Positions 26,067 to 38,852 of a DNA stretch of 54,170 nucleotides are shown here, piece after piece; the stretch's first letter is position 1; every line of letters begins with the position of its first letter. Source of the DNA: Alsobacter ponti (lineage in GTDB: Bacteria; Pseudomonadota; Alphaproteobacteria; Rhizobiales; Beijerinckiaceae); assembly GCF_024294805.1 (NCBI RefSeq), contig NZ_JANCLU010000025.1, positions 1 to 54,170 on the forward strand, given 5' to 3'. The position numbers were made by a program, and so were the translations under genes. The notes under the pieces were generated by a model that was given only the letters and a program-made list of their open reading frames with translations, ran no database searches and was not told the origin of the DNA.

Positions 26067-27899
26067 TCAGCCGGCGGCGGCGATGGCGGCGAGGAAGCTG
26101 CGGCCGTAGCGGGCGAGCTTGGCCTGGCCGACGCCCGGCACCGCCGCCAGCTCGTCGAGCGTTGCGGGGCGCAGGCGCGCCATCTCGATCAGCGTCGTGT
26201 CATGGAACACGACGTAGGGCGGCACGCCCTGCTCGCGCGCGATGCGCGTGCGCTCGGCCCGCAGCGCCTCGAACAGCGCGCCGGCTTCCCCCTCCGGCGC
26301 GGCGCGCGGGCGGCGCGGCCCCTCCGCGACGGGCTTGCGGTCGCGCCCGAAGCGCAGCGGCCGCTCTCCGCGCAGCACGTCGCGCGCGCCTTCGCCCAGC
26401 CGCAGGCCGCCATACTCCTCGTAGTCGACCTCGACGAGGCGCAACACGGTGAGCTGGCGGAATACCGAGCGCCAGGTCTTGGCGTCGATGTCCTTGCCGA
26501 CGCCGAAGGTCGGCAGCCGGTCGTGCCCCGCCTTGACGACCTTTTCGGTCGCCTCGCCGCAAAGCACGTCGATGAGGTGGGCGACGCCGTAGCGTTGCCC
26601 GGTGCGATAGACGGCCGACAGCGCTTTCTGCCCCGCCACCGTGCCGTCCCAGGTGTCGACGGGGCTGAGGCAGGTGTCGCAATGGCCGCAGCCGCCCGGG
26701 TGCGCCTCGCCGAAATGGGCGAGCAGCGCCTGGCGGCGGCACGCGGCGGTTTCGCAGATGCCAAGCAGGGCGTCGAGCTTGGCGTGCTCCACGCGCTTGA
26801 TCTCCGCAGCGACGTCGCGCTCGTCGATCATGCGGCGGCGCTGGGCGATGTCGGCCATGCCGTAGGTCATGAACGCCTCGGCGGGGAGGCCGTCGCGGCC
26901 GGCGCGGCCGGTTTCCTGGTAATAGGCCTCGACGCTGCTCGGCAGGTCGAGATGGGCGACGAAGCGCACGTCCGGCTTGTCGATGCCCATGCCGAAGGCG
27001 ATCGTCGCGACGAGCACGAGGCCCTCCTCGCGCAGGAAGGCGTCCTGGTTCGCCTCGCGCACCGCGCGATCCAGCCCGGCATGGTAGGGCAGCGCGCGCA
27101 CCCCGTGGGCGTTCAGCCAGGCCGCCGTCTCGTCCACCTTGTTGCGGCTCAGCCGGTAGACGATGCCGCTCTCGCCCGGTCGACCTTTGAGGAAGGACGC
27201 GAGTTGGCGGCTGGCGTCGGTCTTGGCGACGATGGTGTAGCGGATGTTCGGCCGGTCGAAGCTGGTGGCGAAGACCGGCGCGTCCTCCAGCCGCAGGCGC
27301 CAGCGCAGGTCTTCCTGCGTCTGCGGGTCCGCCGTGGCGGTGAGCGCGATGCGCGGCACGCCGGGGAAGCGCTCGGCGAGCACCGCGAGCTGGCCGTATT
27401 CCGGACGGAAATCGTGCCCCCACTGGCTGACGCAATGCGCCTCGTCGATGGCGAACAGCGCGATGCGGCAGCGCCCCAGCATGTCCATGAAGCCGCCGGA
27501 GACGAGGCGCTCGGGCGTGACGTAGAGCAGGTCCAGCTCGCCGGCCTGCAGCGCGGCGCGAATCGCCGCGAGGTCGGCCGCGTCGAGGCCGGAATGCATG
27601 GCGGCGGCGCGCACCCCCGCCTGGCGCAGCGCCTCCACCTGGTCGCGCATCAGCGCGATCAGCGGCGACACGACGATGCCGACGCCCTCGCGGCACAGCG
27701 CCGCGAGCTGGTAGCAGAGCGACTTGCCGGCCCCGGTGGGGAACAGCACCACCGCGTCGCCCCCCGCCACCACCTGCCGCACCACCTCCTCCTGCCGGCC
27801 GCGAAAGGCGCGGTGCCCGAACACGCGGTACAGCAGGTCGTCCGGATCGCGGGCCGGGTGCGGATCGGTCGCGCAGGCGGCGGCGGAGGCTGGCGGCAT
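26067..27899 (-). CDS. recQ: ATP-dependent DNA helicase RecQ
   Basis: A 610-residue 3'-5' DNA helicase for recombination and fork repair. It has Walker A PTGAGKS (54-60), a DEAH box in [16 protein letters not shown], the helicase C domain with [10 protein letters not shown], and the RecQ zinc-binding Cys set ([16 protein letters not shown]). A winged-helix RQC part follows, and an HRDC domain ends the protein with [22 protein letters not shown] at 27899 gives the normal N-terminus; 97 upstream in-frame codons are Arg-rich and rejected. Confidence 0.93.
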   Translation of the reverse strand: MPPASAAACATDPHPARDPDDLLYRVFGHRAFRGRQEEVVRQVVAGGDAVVLFPTGAGKSLCYQLAALCREGVGIVVSPLIALMRDQVEALRQAGVRAAAMHSGLDAADLAAIRAALQAGELDLLYVTPERLVSGGFMDMLGRCRIALFAIDEAHCVSQWGHDFRPEYGQLAVLAERFPGVPRIALTATADPQTQEDLRWRLRLEDAPVFATSFDRPNIRYTIVAKTDASRQLASFLKGRPGESGIVYRLSRNKVDETAAWLNAHGVRALPYHAGLDRAVREANQDAFLREEGLVLVATIAFGMGIDKPDVRFVAHLDLPSSVEAYYQETGRAGRDGLPAEAFMTYGMADIAQRRRMIDERDVAAEIKRVEHAKLDALLGICETAACRRQALLAHFGEAHPGGCGHCDTCLSPVDTWDGTVAGQKALSAVYRTGQRYGVAHLIDVLCGEATEKVVKAGHDRLPTFGVGKDIDAKTWRSVFRQLTVLRLVEVDYEEYGGLRLGEGARDVLRGERPLRFGRDRKPVAEGPRRPRAAPEGEAGALFEALRAERTRIAREQGVPPYVVFHDTTLIEMARLRPATLDELAAVPGVGQAKLARYGRSFLAAIAAAG

Positions 27900-28012
27900 G
27901 GGGCTCGTGATTCGCGTGGACGGGACGGACCCTTGTCGGCCGGATCGCCCGCCTTCGCAACGCCGGCGTGCGCGTTGTCGGCCGGTTAACGGGGACGGTG
28001 CAGGATGGGCGC

Positions 28013-28318
28013 ATGACCGCCCCGCCTCTCCTCGCCGCCGCGTGCGGCCTGCTCGCCCTCGCGCTCGCCGGCCCGGCGCGCGCCGACGGCGAACTCGCGG
28101 CCGATCCCTCGCAGCAGGCGTGCCCGGACGCCGGCTCCTTCGCCGTCGTGGACGATGCCGCGACGCCGCGGGCGCGGGCAGGCGAGCCACTGGTCGCCCG
28201 CTCGTGGAACCCGTGCGCCGACCTGCCGGACCCGAGGCCCGCGCCGCTGCTCGACGTCCAGATCGGCGTGTTCCCGAAACCCGACAAGGACTACGGGCCG
28301 CCGCCGAAACGGCGCTGA
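28013..28318 (+). CDS. Small secreted hypothetical protein
   Basis: A 101-residue protein with a clear signal peptide (about 1-24, ending GPARA) and a mature part of about 77 residues. The mature region has two Cys residues in QQACPDAG and WNPCADLP that could form a disulfide, and a Lys/Pro-rich end. I do not recognise a family. ATG at 28013 is chosen because the signal peptide starts there and GGAT lies just upstream. It converges on rppH with 10 bases between the stop codons. A GGTTAACGG sequence lies 30 bases before the start. Confidence 0.6.
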   Translation: MTAPPLLAAACGLLALALAGPARADGELAADPSQQACPDAGSFAVVDDAATPRARAGEPLVARSWNPCADLPDPRPAPLLDVQIGVFPKPDKDYGPPPKRR

Positions 28319-28328
28319 GCCGGAGGGT

Positions 28329-28865
28329 TCAGGCCCCGAAGCGCCGGAAGGCTGCCACCACGCCCTCGTAGACGGGCCGCTTGAACGGAATGATGAGGCC
28401 CGGAAGAGCCTCCATCCGCTCCCAGCGCCAGGCGTCGAACTCGGGCTTGTGGCCGCCGGCCGGCGCGGCGATGTCGATCTCGCTGTCCTCGCCCTCGAAG
28501 CGCAGCGCGAACCATTTCTGCTTCTGGCCGCGATAACGGCCCTTCCAGGCGATGCCGACGATCTCGGGAGGCAGGTCGTAGGTCAGCCAGCCCGCCGTCT
28601 CGCCCAGCTTCGACACGGAGGTGACGTTGGTCTCCTCCGCGAGCTCCCGCAGCGCCGCCGCGTAGGGGTCCTCGCCCTCGTCGATGCCGCCCTGCGGCAT
28701 CTGCCAGGCGTGCGTCGCGTCGACGTGCTCGGGGCCCGCCTCCTTCTTGCGGCGTCCGACGAAGACGAGGCCGGCGCGGTTGATCAGCGCGACGCCGACG
28801 CAGGGGCGATAGGGCAGGTCCTCGGCGCGCGCGGCCGGCGCGCCCTTGCGATCCTTGGTCGACAC
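28329..28865 (-). CDS. rppH: RNA pyrophosphohydrolase
   Basis: A 178-residue Nudix hydrolase that removes pyrophosphate from mRNA 5' ends and so starts decay (also called IalA or NudH). The Nudix box starts at GGIDEGED (59) and runs through [22 protein letters not shown] and [12 protein letters not shown] are characteristic of RppH. The start is GTG at 28865, one base after the stop of the deacetylase gene, so the two are probably translationally linked. It is the last gene of the series. Confidence 0.92.
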   Translation of the reverse strand: MSTKDRKGAPAARAEDLPYRPCVGVALINRAGLVFVGRRKKEAGPEHVDATHAWQMPQGGIDEGEDPYAAALRELAEETNVTSVSKLGETAGWLTYDLPPEIVGIAWKGRYRGQKQKWFALRFEGEDSEIDIAAPAGGHKPEFDAWRWERMEALPGLIIPFKRPVYEGVVAAFRRFGA

Positions 28866-28866
28866 G

Positions 28867-30042
28867 TCAGGTCCGTCCGGGCTTGAGGATGACGGCGCTG
28901 ACGGGCACGAGCTGGAGCCCCTTGGCCTCCAGGGTCTGGGCCCACAGCGCAATGCGCTCCACGCTGAGCGGCAGCGGCGAGGCGACGGCGATGGCGGTTC
29001 CCTTGTCGCGGGCGATCGCCTCGAGCCGGGCGAGCTGCGCGTCGATGGCTGAGGCCTGCGCCGGCGCGTCGAGGGTCAGGTCGGCGCGGGCCGCCGGCGC
29101 CTTGGCGGCGGGGGCGAGCGTCGAAACCAGGCTGCGCGGAGAGGAGCCGTCGTCGAGGAAGGCGAGGCCGCGCGCGCCGATCTCGCGCAGCACCGGGGCC
29201 AAGGCCGCCTCGCTGGCGGTGAACTTCGCGCCCATCGCGTTCGACAGGCCGATATAGCCGGGGAAGCGCGCCATCACCCAGCGCAGCCGCTCCAGCGTCT
29301 CGTCCGGCGCGCCGGCGACGGTGAGCGTGTGCGGCCCGGGATCGCTAGCGGGATAGTCGAACGGCTCCATCGGCGTCTGCAGCAGCACCTCGTGGCCCTC
29401 GGCGCGGGCCCGCGCCACTTGCCGGTCGATCTCCGCCCCGTAGGGGGAGAAGCCGAGCGTCACCTCGCCCGGCAGGCGGGCGAGGGCATCGGCGGTGAGG
29501 CTGGCGCTGACGCCGAGCCCGTTCACCACCACGGCGATGCGGCCGGCCAGCTTGCCGGAGGCCGGCGGGGCCGGGCGGGCATAGACCTCCACCGGCCGCG
29601 CGCCGTCCGCGCCGACGCGGGGCAATGCGTAGGGGCCGACGCGCTCCACGAGGCGCGGGTCCGGCGCGGGAGCGAGCTTCACCTCGGCGGGGACGTGGAT
29701 GACGACGCCCTGCGGCGCCTCTCCGCCGCCGCGGACGACGCTGACGCCGGACCGCGCTTCAAGCTCGGCGGCGGTGGTGCGGTCGGGCGAGCCGGAGCGC
29801 TCCGGCTGCGCCGGCGCGGCGGGCGCGGGCGCTGGCGTGGCCCTGCGCTCGACCCTGGCGACGGCGAAGGGCTCGCCCGCGAACGGATCCCGGTTGAGCG
29901 CCAGCCAGCCGGCGAGCAGCAGAAACAGGCCGGCGACGGCGAGCACGAAGACCTGCGAGGCGGCAAGGCCGAGCCGGCGCGGCTTGCGCGCGTTCGTCTC
30001 CAGTCCCAACGGCCGCGTGAGGTCGTTTTGCCCGAGCGTCAC
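28867..30042 (-). CDS. Divergent polysaccharide deacetylase family protein
   Basis: A 391-residue membrane-anchored protein. A short cytoplasmic N-terminus ([11 protein letters not shown]) is followed by one transmembrane segment at about 27-48 and a periplasmic domain of the divergent polysaccharide deacetylase 2 family: [49 protein letters not shown] and LAFLDDGSS are its blocks. The family is usually encoded next to envC and ctpA, as here, suggesting a cell-envelope or division role, but the substrate is unknown. The start is GTG at 30042. A terminator separates it from ctpA, so it may have its own promoter. Confidence 0.85.
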   Translation of the reverse strand: MTLGQNDLTRPLGLETNARKPRRLGLAASQVFVLAVAGLFLLLAGWLALNRDPFAGEPFAVARVERRATPAPAPAAPAQPERSGSPDRTTAAELEARSGVSVVRGGGEAPQGVVIHVPAEVKLAPAPDPRLVERVGPYALPRVGADGARPVEVYARPAPPASGKLAGRIAVVVNGLGVSASLTADALARLPGEVTLGFSPYGAEIDRQVARARAEGHEVLLQTPMEPFDYPASDPGPHTLTVAGAPDETLERLRWVMARFPGYIGLSNAMGAKFTASEAALAPVLREIGARGLAFLDDGSSPRSLVSTLAPAAKAPAARADLTLDAPAQASAIDAQLARLEAIARDKGTAIAVASPLPLSVERIALWAQTLEAKGLQLVPVSAVILKPGRT

Positions 30043-30222
30043 ATCCAACTCGCTTGATGGCCGAGACTGCGGCCGAACATGATCAGGACAAGCACGGGCC
30101 GGCGAGTACGCTCCAGCCACCGCGAATCATAGCCGAAAACCAAGCCACCGTCGCGCGGCCATGGCAAGCGGCCAGGCTCGCGGTCGGCCCGCGAGGTCGC
30201 GAAACGACCGTTTCAAACGAAA

Positions 30223-30247
30223 ACGGCGGAGCCTGGGGCTCCGCCGT
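30223..30247 (-). terminator. Rho-independent terminator after ctpA
   Basis: ACGGCGGAGCC and GGCTCCGCCGT form a perfect 11-bp stem with a three-base loop, followed on the minus strand by TTTCGTTT. It lies 25 bases after the ctpA stop codon. Confidence 0.8.
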
Positions 30248-30271
30248 CGTGACGTCTCGAATTCGCGCCGC

Positions 30272-31621
30272 TCAGTTGGGCGCGGTGGCGGGCGCCTTGG
30301 TCTGGCCCTGCTGGTCGGGGGCCTTGCCCTGGGCGTCGTTGACCTTGACGCCGCGCAGCAGGTCGTAGGCGAAGTTGAGCTGCTTGTCGTTGGCCGGATC
30401 CGGCGGCACGTAGGCCGAGGAGCCGCCCTGCTCGTCGTCGCCGTTCTTGAGGTGGCCCTTCAGCGCCGCCTCGCCCTTGGTTTCGTCCTTGCCCTTCAGC
30501 TCCGGCGGGACCTCGTTGACGACCTGCAGGTCGGGGTCGATGCCCTTGGCCTGGATCGAGCGGCCGGACGGCGTGTAGTAGCGCGCCGTGGTCAGGCGGA
30601 TCGCGCCATTGCCGCCGAGCGGGATGATGGTCTGGACCGAGCCCTTGCCGAAGGACCGCGTGCCGACGATGGTGGCGCGCTTGTGGTCCTGCAGCGCGCC
30701 GGCGACGATCTCGGACGCTGAGGCCGAGCCGCCGTTGACGAGCACGACCACCGGCTTGCCCTTGGAGAGGTCGCCCGCGCGGGCGCTGTAGCGCTGGGTT
30801 TCGTCGGCGTTGCGGCCGCGCGTCGAGACGATCTCGCCCCGCTCCAGGAACGCGTCGGACACGGCGATCGCCTGGTCGAGCAGGCCGCCGGGGTTGTTGC
30901 GCAGGTCGAGCACGTAGCCCTTGAGCTTGTCGGCCGGGATGTCCTTGCCGATCTGGTCGAACGCCTTCTTCAGGTTCTCGAAGGTCTGCTCGTTGAACTG
31001 CGTGATGCGGATGTAGCCGACGTCGCTCTCGCTGCGCGAGCGCACCGAGCGGATGCGGATGACGTCGCGGGTCAGCTTGACCTCGACCGGGTCGGTCGAG
31101 CCTTTGCGGACGATCTTGAGCTTGACGGTGGAGTTGACCGCGCCGCGCATCTTCTCCACGGCCTGGTTCAGGGTCAGGCCCTGCACCGGCTCGTCGTCGA
31201 TATGGGTGATGCTGTCGCCGGCCAGCACGCCGGCGCGCGAGGCGGGCGTGTCGTCGATCGGCGTCACCACCTTGATGACGCCCTCCTCCATGGTCACCTC
31301 GATGCCGAGGCCGCCGAACTCGCCGCGCGTCTGCACCTGCATGTCGCGGAAGCTCTTCGGGTCCATGTAGCTGGAGTGCGGGTCGAGGCCCGACAGCATG
31401 CCGTTGATGGCCGACTCGATCAGCTTCGACTCGTCGGGCTTCTCGACATAGTCCGAGCGGATCTTCTCGAACACGTCGCCGAACAGGTTGAGCTGGCGGT
31501 AGGTGTCGGACGCCGCGGCGACGGCCGAGGATGTCGACAGCAGCCGGCCTTGCGTCGCCAGAGTGGAGACGCCGGCGCCCATCGCCACGCCCAACATGAG
31601 AATCGATAGCTTGCGCATCAT
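30272..31621 (-). CDS. ctpA: S41 carboxyl-terminal processing protease
   Basis: A 449-residue periplasmic serine protease. A signal/anchor at about 1-37 is followed by the CtpA N-terminal helix, a PDZ domain (about 100-185, with GGLGIEV) and the S41 catalytic core. The Ser-Lys dyad is Ser301 in GGSASASE and Lys326 in SFGKGSVQ, 25 residues apart as in the family. The C-terminal 60 residues are Lys/Gln/Pro-rich. CtpA proteases degrade envelope proteins, including peptidoglycan hydrolases. Its ATG overlaps the envC stop (ATGA), with a second in-frame ATG right after; GAGAAAG serves as ribosome-binding site. Confidence 0.92.
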   Translation of the reverse strand: MMRKLSILMLGVAMGAGVSTLATQGRLLSTSSAVAAASDTYRQLNLFGDVFEKIRSDYVEKPDESKLIESAINGMLSGLDPHSSYMDPKSFRDMQVQTRGEFGGLGIEVTMEEGVIKVVTPIDDTPASRAGVLAGDSITHIDDEPVQGLTLNQAVEKMRGAVNSTVKLKIVRKGSTDPVEVKLTRDVIRIRSVRSRSESDVGYIRITQFNEQTFENLKKAFDQIGKDIPADKLKGYVLDLRNNPGGLLDQAIAVSDAFLERGEIVSTRGRNADETQRYSARAGDLSKGKPVVVLVNGGSASASEIVAGALQDHKRATIVGTRSFGKGSVQTIIPLGGNGAIRLTTARYYTPSGRSIQAKGIDPDLQVVNEVPPELKGKDETKGEAALKGHLKNGDDEQGGSSAYVPPDPANDKQLNFAYDLLRGVKVNDAQGKAPDQQGQTKAPATAPN

Positions 31622-33003
31622 CCGCGGACTTTCTCGTTCGTCGAGGCCGCCCACCAGGGTGCGGGATCGATCGATACACCGTCTTTTCTGAACTCTACAT
31701 AGAGCACCGGCTGGTTGGTGTCGCTACCCACCGATGCAGCCGTGGCCTGGGACGCTTCGCCCATCACCGCGACGGGCTCGCCCGCCAGGACGAACTGTCC
31801 CACGCCGACATTGATCCGATCCATGCCCGCCAGTAGCAGATAGTACCCGCCTCCGGCGTTGATGATCAAGAGTTGCCCGTAGGACCGGAAAGGCCCGGCG
31901 AAGGCTACCCAGCCGTCGCACGGCGCCGACACCACCGCCCCCGCGCGGGTGGCGTAGGCGTGGCCCTTGAGGGTGCCGCCGGTCGCGTCCACCGCGTTGA
32001 AGGCCTTGACCAAAACGCCGCTGACGGGCAGCGGCAGCAGGCCCTTGGCCTCCGAGAAGGCGATTTTGGGGGCCAGACGGGCCGGATCGCGGAACGCCAG
32101 AGCCGCGATTTTCTCGCGCGTGTCGCGCGCCTTGGCCTCGGCCTCGGCCGTTTTCGATTCGGCCTCGGCCCGCCTCGCCTCCTCGGCGGCGCGCGAGGAC
32201 GCGTCGATCGAGCTCTCCAGCCGGCTGATCAAATCCTTGAGAGTTTGGGCCCTGGCGGCCAGTTCAGCGGCCCTGTCGGCCTCTTGCCGGGCCACCGCCT
32301 CGGCGCGGGCGAGGTCCGCCTGGCGCGCCTCGACCAGCGCCTCGACGCGGCGGCGGTCGTCGACCAGCGCCGCGACCTCGCGCCCGAGCGTGTCCCGCTC
32401 GGCAGCGGCGGCGGTCTTCAGCCGCACCAGTTCCGAAAGGTCGGAAGCCAGCGCCTCCGTCTCGGAGCGCAGCTCCGGCAGCACCGTGCCGAGCAGCATC
32501 GAGGCGCGAACCGCCTCCAGCATGTCCTCGGGCCGCACGAGAACGGCGGGCGGCGGGCTGCGGCCCATGCGCTGCAGCGCGGCCAGCACCTCGACGACGA
32601 CGCCGCGCCGGCCTTCCAGCGACGACTTGATGGCCTGCTCGGTCATGCCGAACGTGGCGAGGCGCTGCTCGATGGCGGAAATCCGCGCCTCGGTGGAGCG
32701 CAGACGGCCCGTCGTGTCGATCAGTGCGGCATTCAGCCGCGCCCTGTCGCCGCGCAGCTCGGCCACCTCGGCATCGAGACGCGCCCGCGCCTCGCCGCTG
32801 CCCTGCAGGACACGCTGCGTCTCTTCCAGTTCGAGGGCGCGCGTCGCCTTTTCGGCCGCCCGCTCGGCGATTTCCTCCGGCGTCAGCGGCTTTTGCTTCT
32901 GCTGGGCGGCGGCCGGCGCGGCGGCGAGCGCCAGCGCGAGGCCGAGCGCCGCCAGCATCGGCGGTTTCGGCGGAAAGGAGCGCGGGCCGGCGGGGCGTGT
33001 CAT
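31618..33003 (-). CDS. envC: EnvC-like murein hydrolase activator
   Basis: A 461-residue periplasmic protein. A signal peptide (about 15-40) is followed by a long coiled coil to about 300 and a C-terminal LytM/M23 fold. The zinc ligands are missing: where M23 peptidases have HxGxD and HLHFE, this protein reads KGHAYATR and LYVEFR. That is the hallmark of EnvC, which activates septal amidases instead of cutting peptidoglycan. The ATG at 33003 precedes the signal sequence; a long upstream open stretch is the antisense shadow of rlmH and is rejected. It is followed by ctpA with an ATGA overlap. Confidence 0.88.
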   Translation of the reverse strand: MTRPAGPRSFPPKPPMLAALGLALALAAAPAAAQQKQKPLTPEEIAERAAEKATRALELEETQRVLQGSGEARARLDAEVAELRGDRARLNAALIDTTGRLRSTEARISAIEQRLATFGMTEQAIKSSLEGRRGVVVEVLAALQRMGRSPPPAVLVRPEDMLEAVRASMLLGTVLPELRSETEALASDLSELVRLKTAAAAERDTLGREVAALVDDRRRVEALVEARQADLARAEAVARQEADRAAELAARAQTLKDLISRLESSIDASSRAAEEARRAEAESKTAEAEAKARDTREKIAALAFRDPARLAPKIAFSEAKGLLPLPVSGVLVKAFNAVDATGGTLKGHAYATRAGAVVSAPCDGWVAFAGPFRSYGQLLIINAGGGYYLLLAGMDRINVGVGQFVLAGEPVAVMGEASQATAASVGSDTNQPVLYVEFRKDGVSIDPAPWWAASTNEKVRG

Positions 33004-33014
33004 GCGGGGTGTCT

Positions 33015-33494
33015 TCAAGCCCGATGATAGGGATGGCCGGACAGGATCGTCGTGGCCCGATAGAGCTGCTCGGCGACGACGATTCTGACAAGCTGGTGTG
33101 GCAAAGTCATGCGTCCGAACGACAACGTCTCGGCCGCTTGCGCCACGAGCGCGGGGTCGAGCCCGTCCGCGCCGCCGATCACGAAGGCCAGTGCGCGACA
33201 ACCCTCGTCCCGCCGCCGCCCCAGTCGCTCCGCGAAGGCGTCGCTGGGCAGCGACGCGCCACGCTCGTCGAGCGCCACCAAAGTTGCGTCTCCGGCCCTC
33301 GCGCGAAGCGCGGCCGCTTCCTCGGCCTTCCTGTCGGCAGGGCGCGCGGCGCGGCTCTCCGGCAATTCGACGCTCTCGAAGCCGGTCAGGCCCAGCGTGC
33401 GCCCGCCGGCCCTGGCGCGATCGAGGTAGCGCGCGACGAGTTCCCGCTCCGGGCCGTCCTTGAGGCGGCCGACCGCCAGAACCGTGACGCGCAC
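33015..33494 (-). CDS. rlmH: 23S rRNA pseudouridine-1915 N3-methyltransferase
   Basis: A 159-residue SPOUT methyltransferase that methylates pseudouridine 1915 of 23S rRNA in the 70S ribosome. The length is exact for RlmH. The C-terminal knot is clear: [34 protein letters not shown] and the family-specific ending GHPYHR. The gene follows rsfS after 18 bases, the usual pairing, and envC follows after 11 bases. Confidence 0.95.
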   Translation of the reverse strand: MRVTVLAVGRLKDGPERELVARYLDRARAGGRTLGLTGFESVELPESRAARPADRKAEEAAALRARAGDATLVALDERGASLPSDAFAERLGRRRDEGCRALAFVIGGADGLDPALVAQAAETLSFGRMTLPHQLVRIVVAEQLYRATTILSGHPYHRA

Positions 33495-33512
33495 GCGGAC
33501 AAAGCGCGCCGG

Positions 33513-33866
33513 TCAGGAGACCGCGCGCTCTCCCGGCCGGTCGCCACCCCACATCTTCTCCAGATTGTAGAAGTGGCGCACCTCGGGCCTGAACACGTGG
33601 ACGATCACATCGCCCGCGTCGATCAGCACCCAATCGCAGTGTGGCATGCCCTCGACCTTGACGCCGTGCTGGCCGCTCTCCTTCAGCGCCTCGATGACGC
33701 GATCGGCGATCGAGGCGACGTGCCGGTTGGAGCGGCCCGACGTGATGATCATGGAATCAGCCAGGGAGGTCTTGCCCGTCAGGTCGATCACGACCGTGTC
33801 CTCGGCCTTGGCATCGTCGAGCGTGCCGAGAATGAGGGGCAGGGCGGCGCCGTCGTCCAGTTTCAC
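33513..33866 (-). CDS. rsfS: Ribosomal silencing factor RsfS
   Basis: A 117-residue protein that binds ribosomal protein L14 and blocks subunit joining in stationary phase. The DUF143 core reads LDDAKAEDTVVIDLTGKTSLADSMIITSG, with SNRHVASIADRV and DWVLIDAGDVIVHVF. The start is uncertain: GTG at 33866 has no Shine-Dalgarno, whereas GAGGA lies seven bases before an in-frame CTG at 33923, 19 codons upstream, and a TGA two codons before that closes the frame. It sits between nadD and rlmH as in many bacteria. Confidence 0.9.
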   Translation of the reverse strand: MKLDDGAALPLILGTLDDAKAEDTVVIDLTGKTSLADSMIITSGRSNRHVASIADRVIEALKESGQHGVKVEGMPHCDWVLIDAGDVIVHVFRPEVRHFYNLEKMWGGDRPGERAVS

Positions 33867-34006
33867 CGAACCGGCGGCGGGGGGCGGAGTCTGTTCGACT
33901 TCGCGGAGACCAGGTCTCGTCAGCTTTCAGTCCTCATGAGCCGAGCGCGTGTCTGCGCCCATTCCCTATATAGACTGAAACCCGCCGAAGTTCCACTTCG
34001 GGACGC

Positions 34007-34639
34007 TTACCGATTCGGCAGGCCCAGTCCCCGCGCCCGCAGCGCGGTGGAGGAGAGCGGCGAGCGCGGCCCGTGCAGGAAGACCCAGGCGGGCGTCTTG
34101 TGACCGGGCAGAAGCCGCGCGTCGTTCTCGGCCAGCCGAAAGGCCGCGAGCGCGCGGGCCGCGGGCGCGCTGGCGGCGCGCAGCGTCGCGCCCGGCCGGT
34201 CGATCACGGCGATCGGCGTCAGCGCGGCGATCTCCCGCCAGCGCCGCCAGCGGTGGAAGCCGGCGAGGTTGTCCGCCCCCATCAGCCAGACGAATTGCAC
34301 GCCCCGGCAGCGGCGCGACAGCCAGGCGAGCACGTCGACCGTGTAGATCGAGCCCAATTCCGCCTCGAATCCGGTGACGTCGATGCGCGGGTGGGCGGCG
34401 ACCCGGCGCGCGGCCTCGATTCGCGCCTTTAGTGGCGGCAGGCCGGCATTGTCCTTCAGGGGATTTCCCGGAGTCACCAGCCACCAGACCCGGTCGAGCC
34501 CGAGCCGGCGCAGCGCCGTCTCGCTGACGAGGCGGTGCGCGGCGTGCGGCGGGTTGAAGCTGCCGCCGAGCAGGCCGATGCGCAGCCCCGGTGCGTGGCG
34601 CGGCAGGCGCGGAAGGCCGCTCGGCGGGCGGGCGATCAT
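34007..34639 (-). CDS. nadD: Nicotinate-nucleotide adenylyltransferase
   Basis: A 210-residue enzyme that makes nicotinate adenine dinucleotide, the penultimate step of NAD synthesis. The nucleotidyltransferase motif [11 protein letters not shown] (25-35) and the C-terminal SSTALR (variant of ISSTxIR) are present, as is [14 protein letters not shown]. The ribosome-binding site is weak. It lies 24 bases after proA and 84 bases or more before rsfS, the usual proBA-nadD-rsfS order. Confidence 0.94.
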   Translation of the reverse strand: MIARPPSGLPRLPRHAPGLRIGLLGGSFNPPHAAHRLVSETALRRLGLDRVWWLVTPGNPLKDNAGLPPLKARIEAARRVAAHPRIDVTGFEAELGSIYTVDVLAWLSRRCRGVQFVWLMGADNLAGFHRWRRWREIAALTPIAVIDRPGATLRAASAPAARALAAFRLAENDARLLPGHKTPAWVFLHGPRSPLSSTALRARGLGLPNR

Positions 34640-34663
34640 GGCGCGCGCGGGCCGGCGCGGCCG

Positions 34664-35952
34664 TCAGGGACGGATCTGGCCCGCGCCATGCACGCGGTAC
34701 TTGAACGCGGTGAGCTGCTCGACCCCCACCGGGCCGCGCGCGTGCATGCGGCCGGTGGCGATGCCGATCTCGGCCCCGAAGCCGAACTCGCCGCCGTCGG
34801 CAAACTGCGTCGAGGCGTTGTGCAGCACGATGGCCGAGTCCACCTCGGCCAGGAACCGCGCCGCCGCCCCGTCGTCGGCGGTGACGATCGAATCGGTGTG
34901 GTGCGACCCGTAGGTTTCGACATGGGCGATCGCCGCGTCGAGGCCGTCCACCACCCGCACGGCGATGATCGCGTCCAGATATTCGGCGCGCCAGTCGTCC
35001 TCCGCGGCCGGCGTCACGCGCGGGTCGACGGCCTGGGTCGCGGCGTCGCCCCGCACGGCGCAGCCGGCGTCGAGCAGCGCCGTCACGAGCGGCTTCAGAT
35101 GCGTCGCCGCGCAGGCGCGGTCGACCAGCAGCGTCTCGGCCGAGCCGCACACTCCGGTGCGGCGCAGCTTGGCGTTGAGCACGATGGCCCGCGCCATTTC
35201 GAGGTCGGCGGCGGCGTGGACGAACACGTGGCAAACGCCTTCCAGATGCGCGAACACCGGCACGCGCGCCTCGTCCTGCACGCGGGCGACAAGGCTCTTG
35301 CCGCCGCGCGGCACGATGACGTCGAGCTGTCCGTCGAGCCCGGCGAGCATCGCGCCGACGGCGGCCCGGTCGGCGGTCGGCACGAGCTGGATGGCGTCTT
35401 CGGGCAGGCCGGCTTCCGCCAGCCCGACGCGCAGCGCCTCGGCGATGGCGAGGGATGTGCGCAGGCTCTCCGAGCCGCAGCGCAGGATGGCGGCGTTGCC
35501 TGCCTTGAGGCACAGCGCCCCGGCGTCGGCGGTGACGTTCGGGCGGCTCTCGAAGATGACGCCGACCACGCCGAGCGGCGTGGCGACGCGCTCGAATTTC
35601 AGGCCGTTGGGCCGCTCCCAGGCGGCGAGCACCCGGCCGACGGGATCGGCCAGGGCCGCGACCTCCTCCAGCGCCACGGCCACCGCCTCGAGGCGGGCCG
35701 GATCGAGCCGCAGGCGGTCGAGAAACGCGCCCTTGACGCCCCGCGCCTGCGCGTCCGCGACGTCCCTGGCGTTGGCGGCGAGAATGGCGGCGGCCGAACC
35801 GCGCAGCGCGGCGGCGGCATGCCGCAAGGCAGCGTCCTTGGTGGCGGACGGGGCGTTGGCGAGGGCCCGCGCGGCGAGGCGCGCGCGCCGGCCGAGGTCC
35901 CGCATCACCGTCGCGACGTCCAGCGTCGCGCTCGCCTTGTCCAGCATGGTCG

Positions 35953-35956
<4 letters not shown>
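34664..35956 (-). CDS. proA: Glutamate-5-semialdehyde dehydrogenase (gamma-glutamyl phosphate reductase)
   Basis: A 430-residue NADPH-dependent reductase for the second step of proline synthesis. The catalytic Cys lies in [12 protein letters not shown], and [29 protein letters not shown] is the conserved N-terminal block. The start is GTG at 35956, overlapping the proB stop as GTGA, with AGGGAA about six bases upstream; ATG three codons on is the alternative. Overlap with proB fits coupled expression. Confidence 0.95.

Positions 35957-38852
<2,896 letters not shown>

Noticed and set aside
26067-28190. 97-codon N-terminal extension of recQ
   Set aside because: It is Arg-rich, antisense to the small secreted protein gene, and absent from RecQ proteins.
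31618-33633. Long N-terminal extension of envC
   Set aside because: The extra 210 codons overlap rlmH on the same strand in another frame and lack a signal peptide; the real signal sequence starts at 33003.
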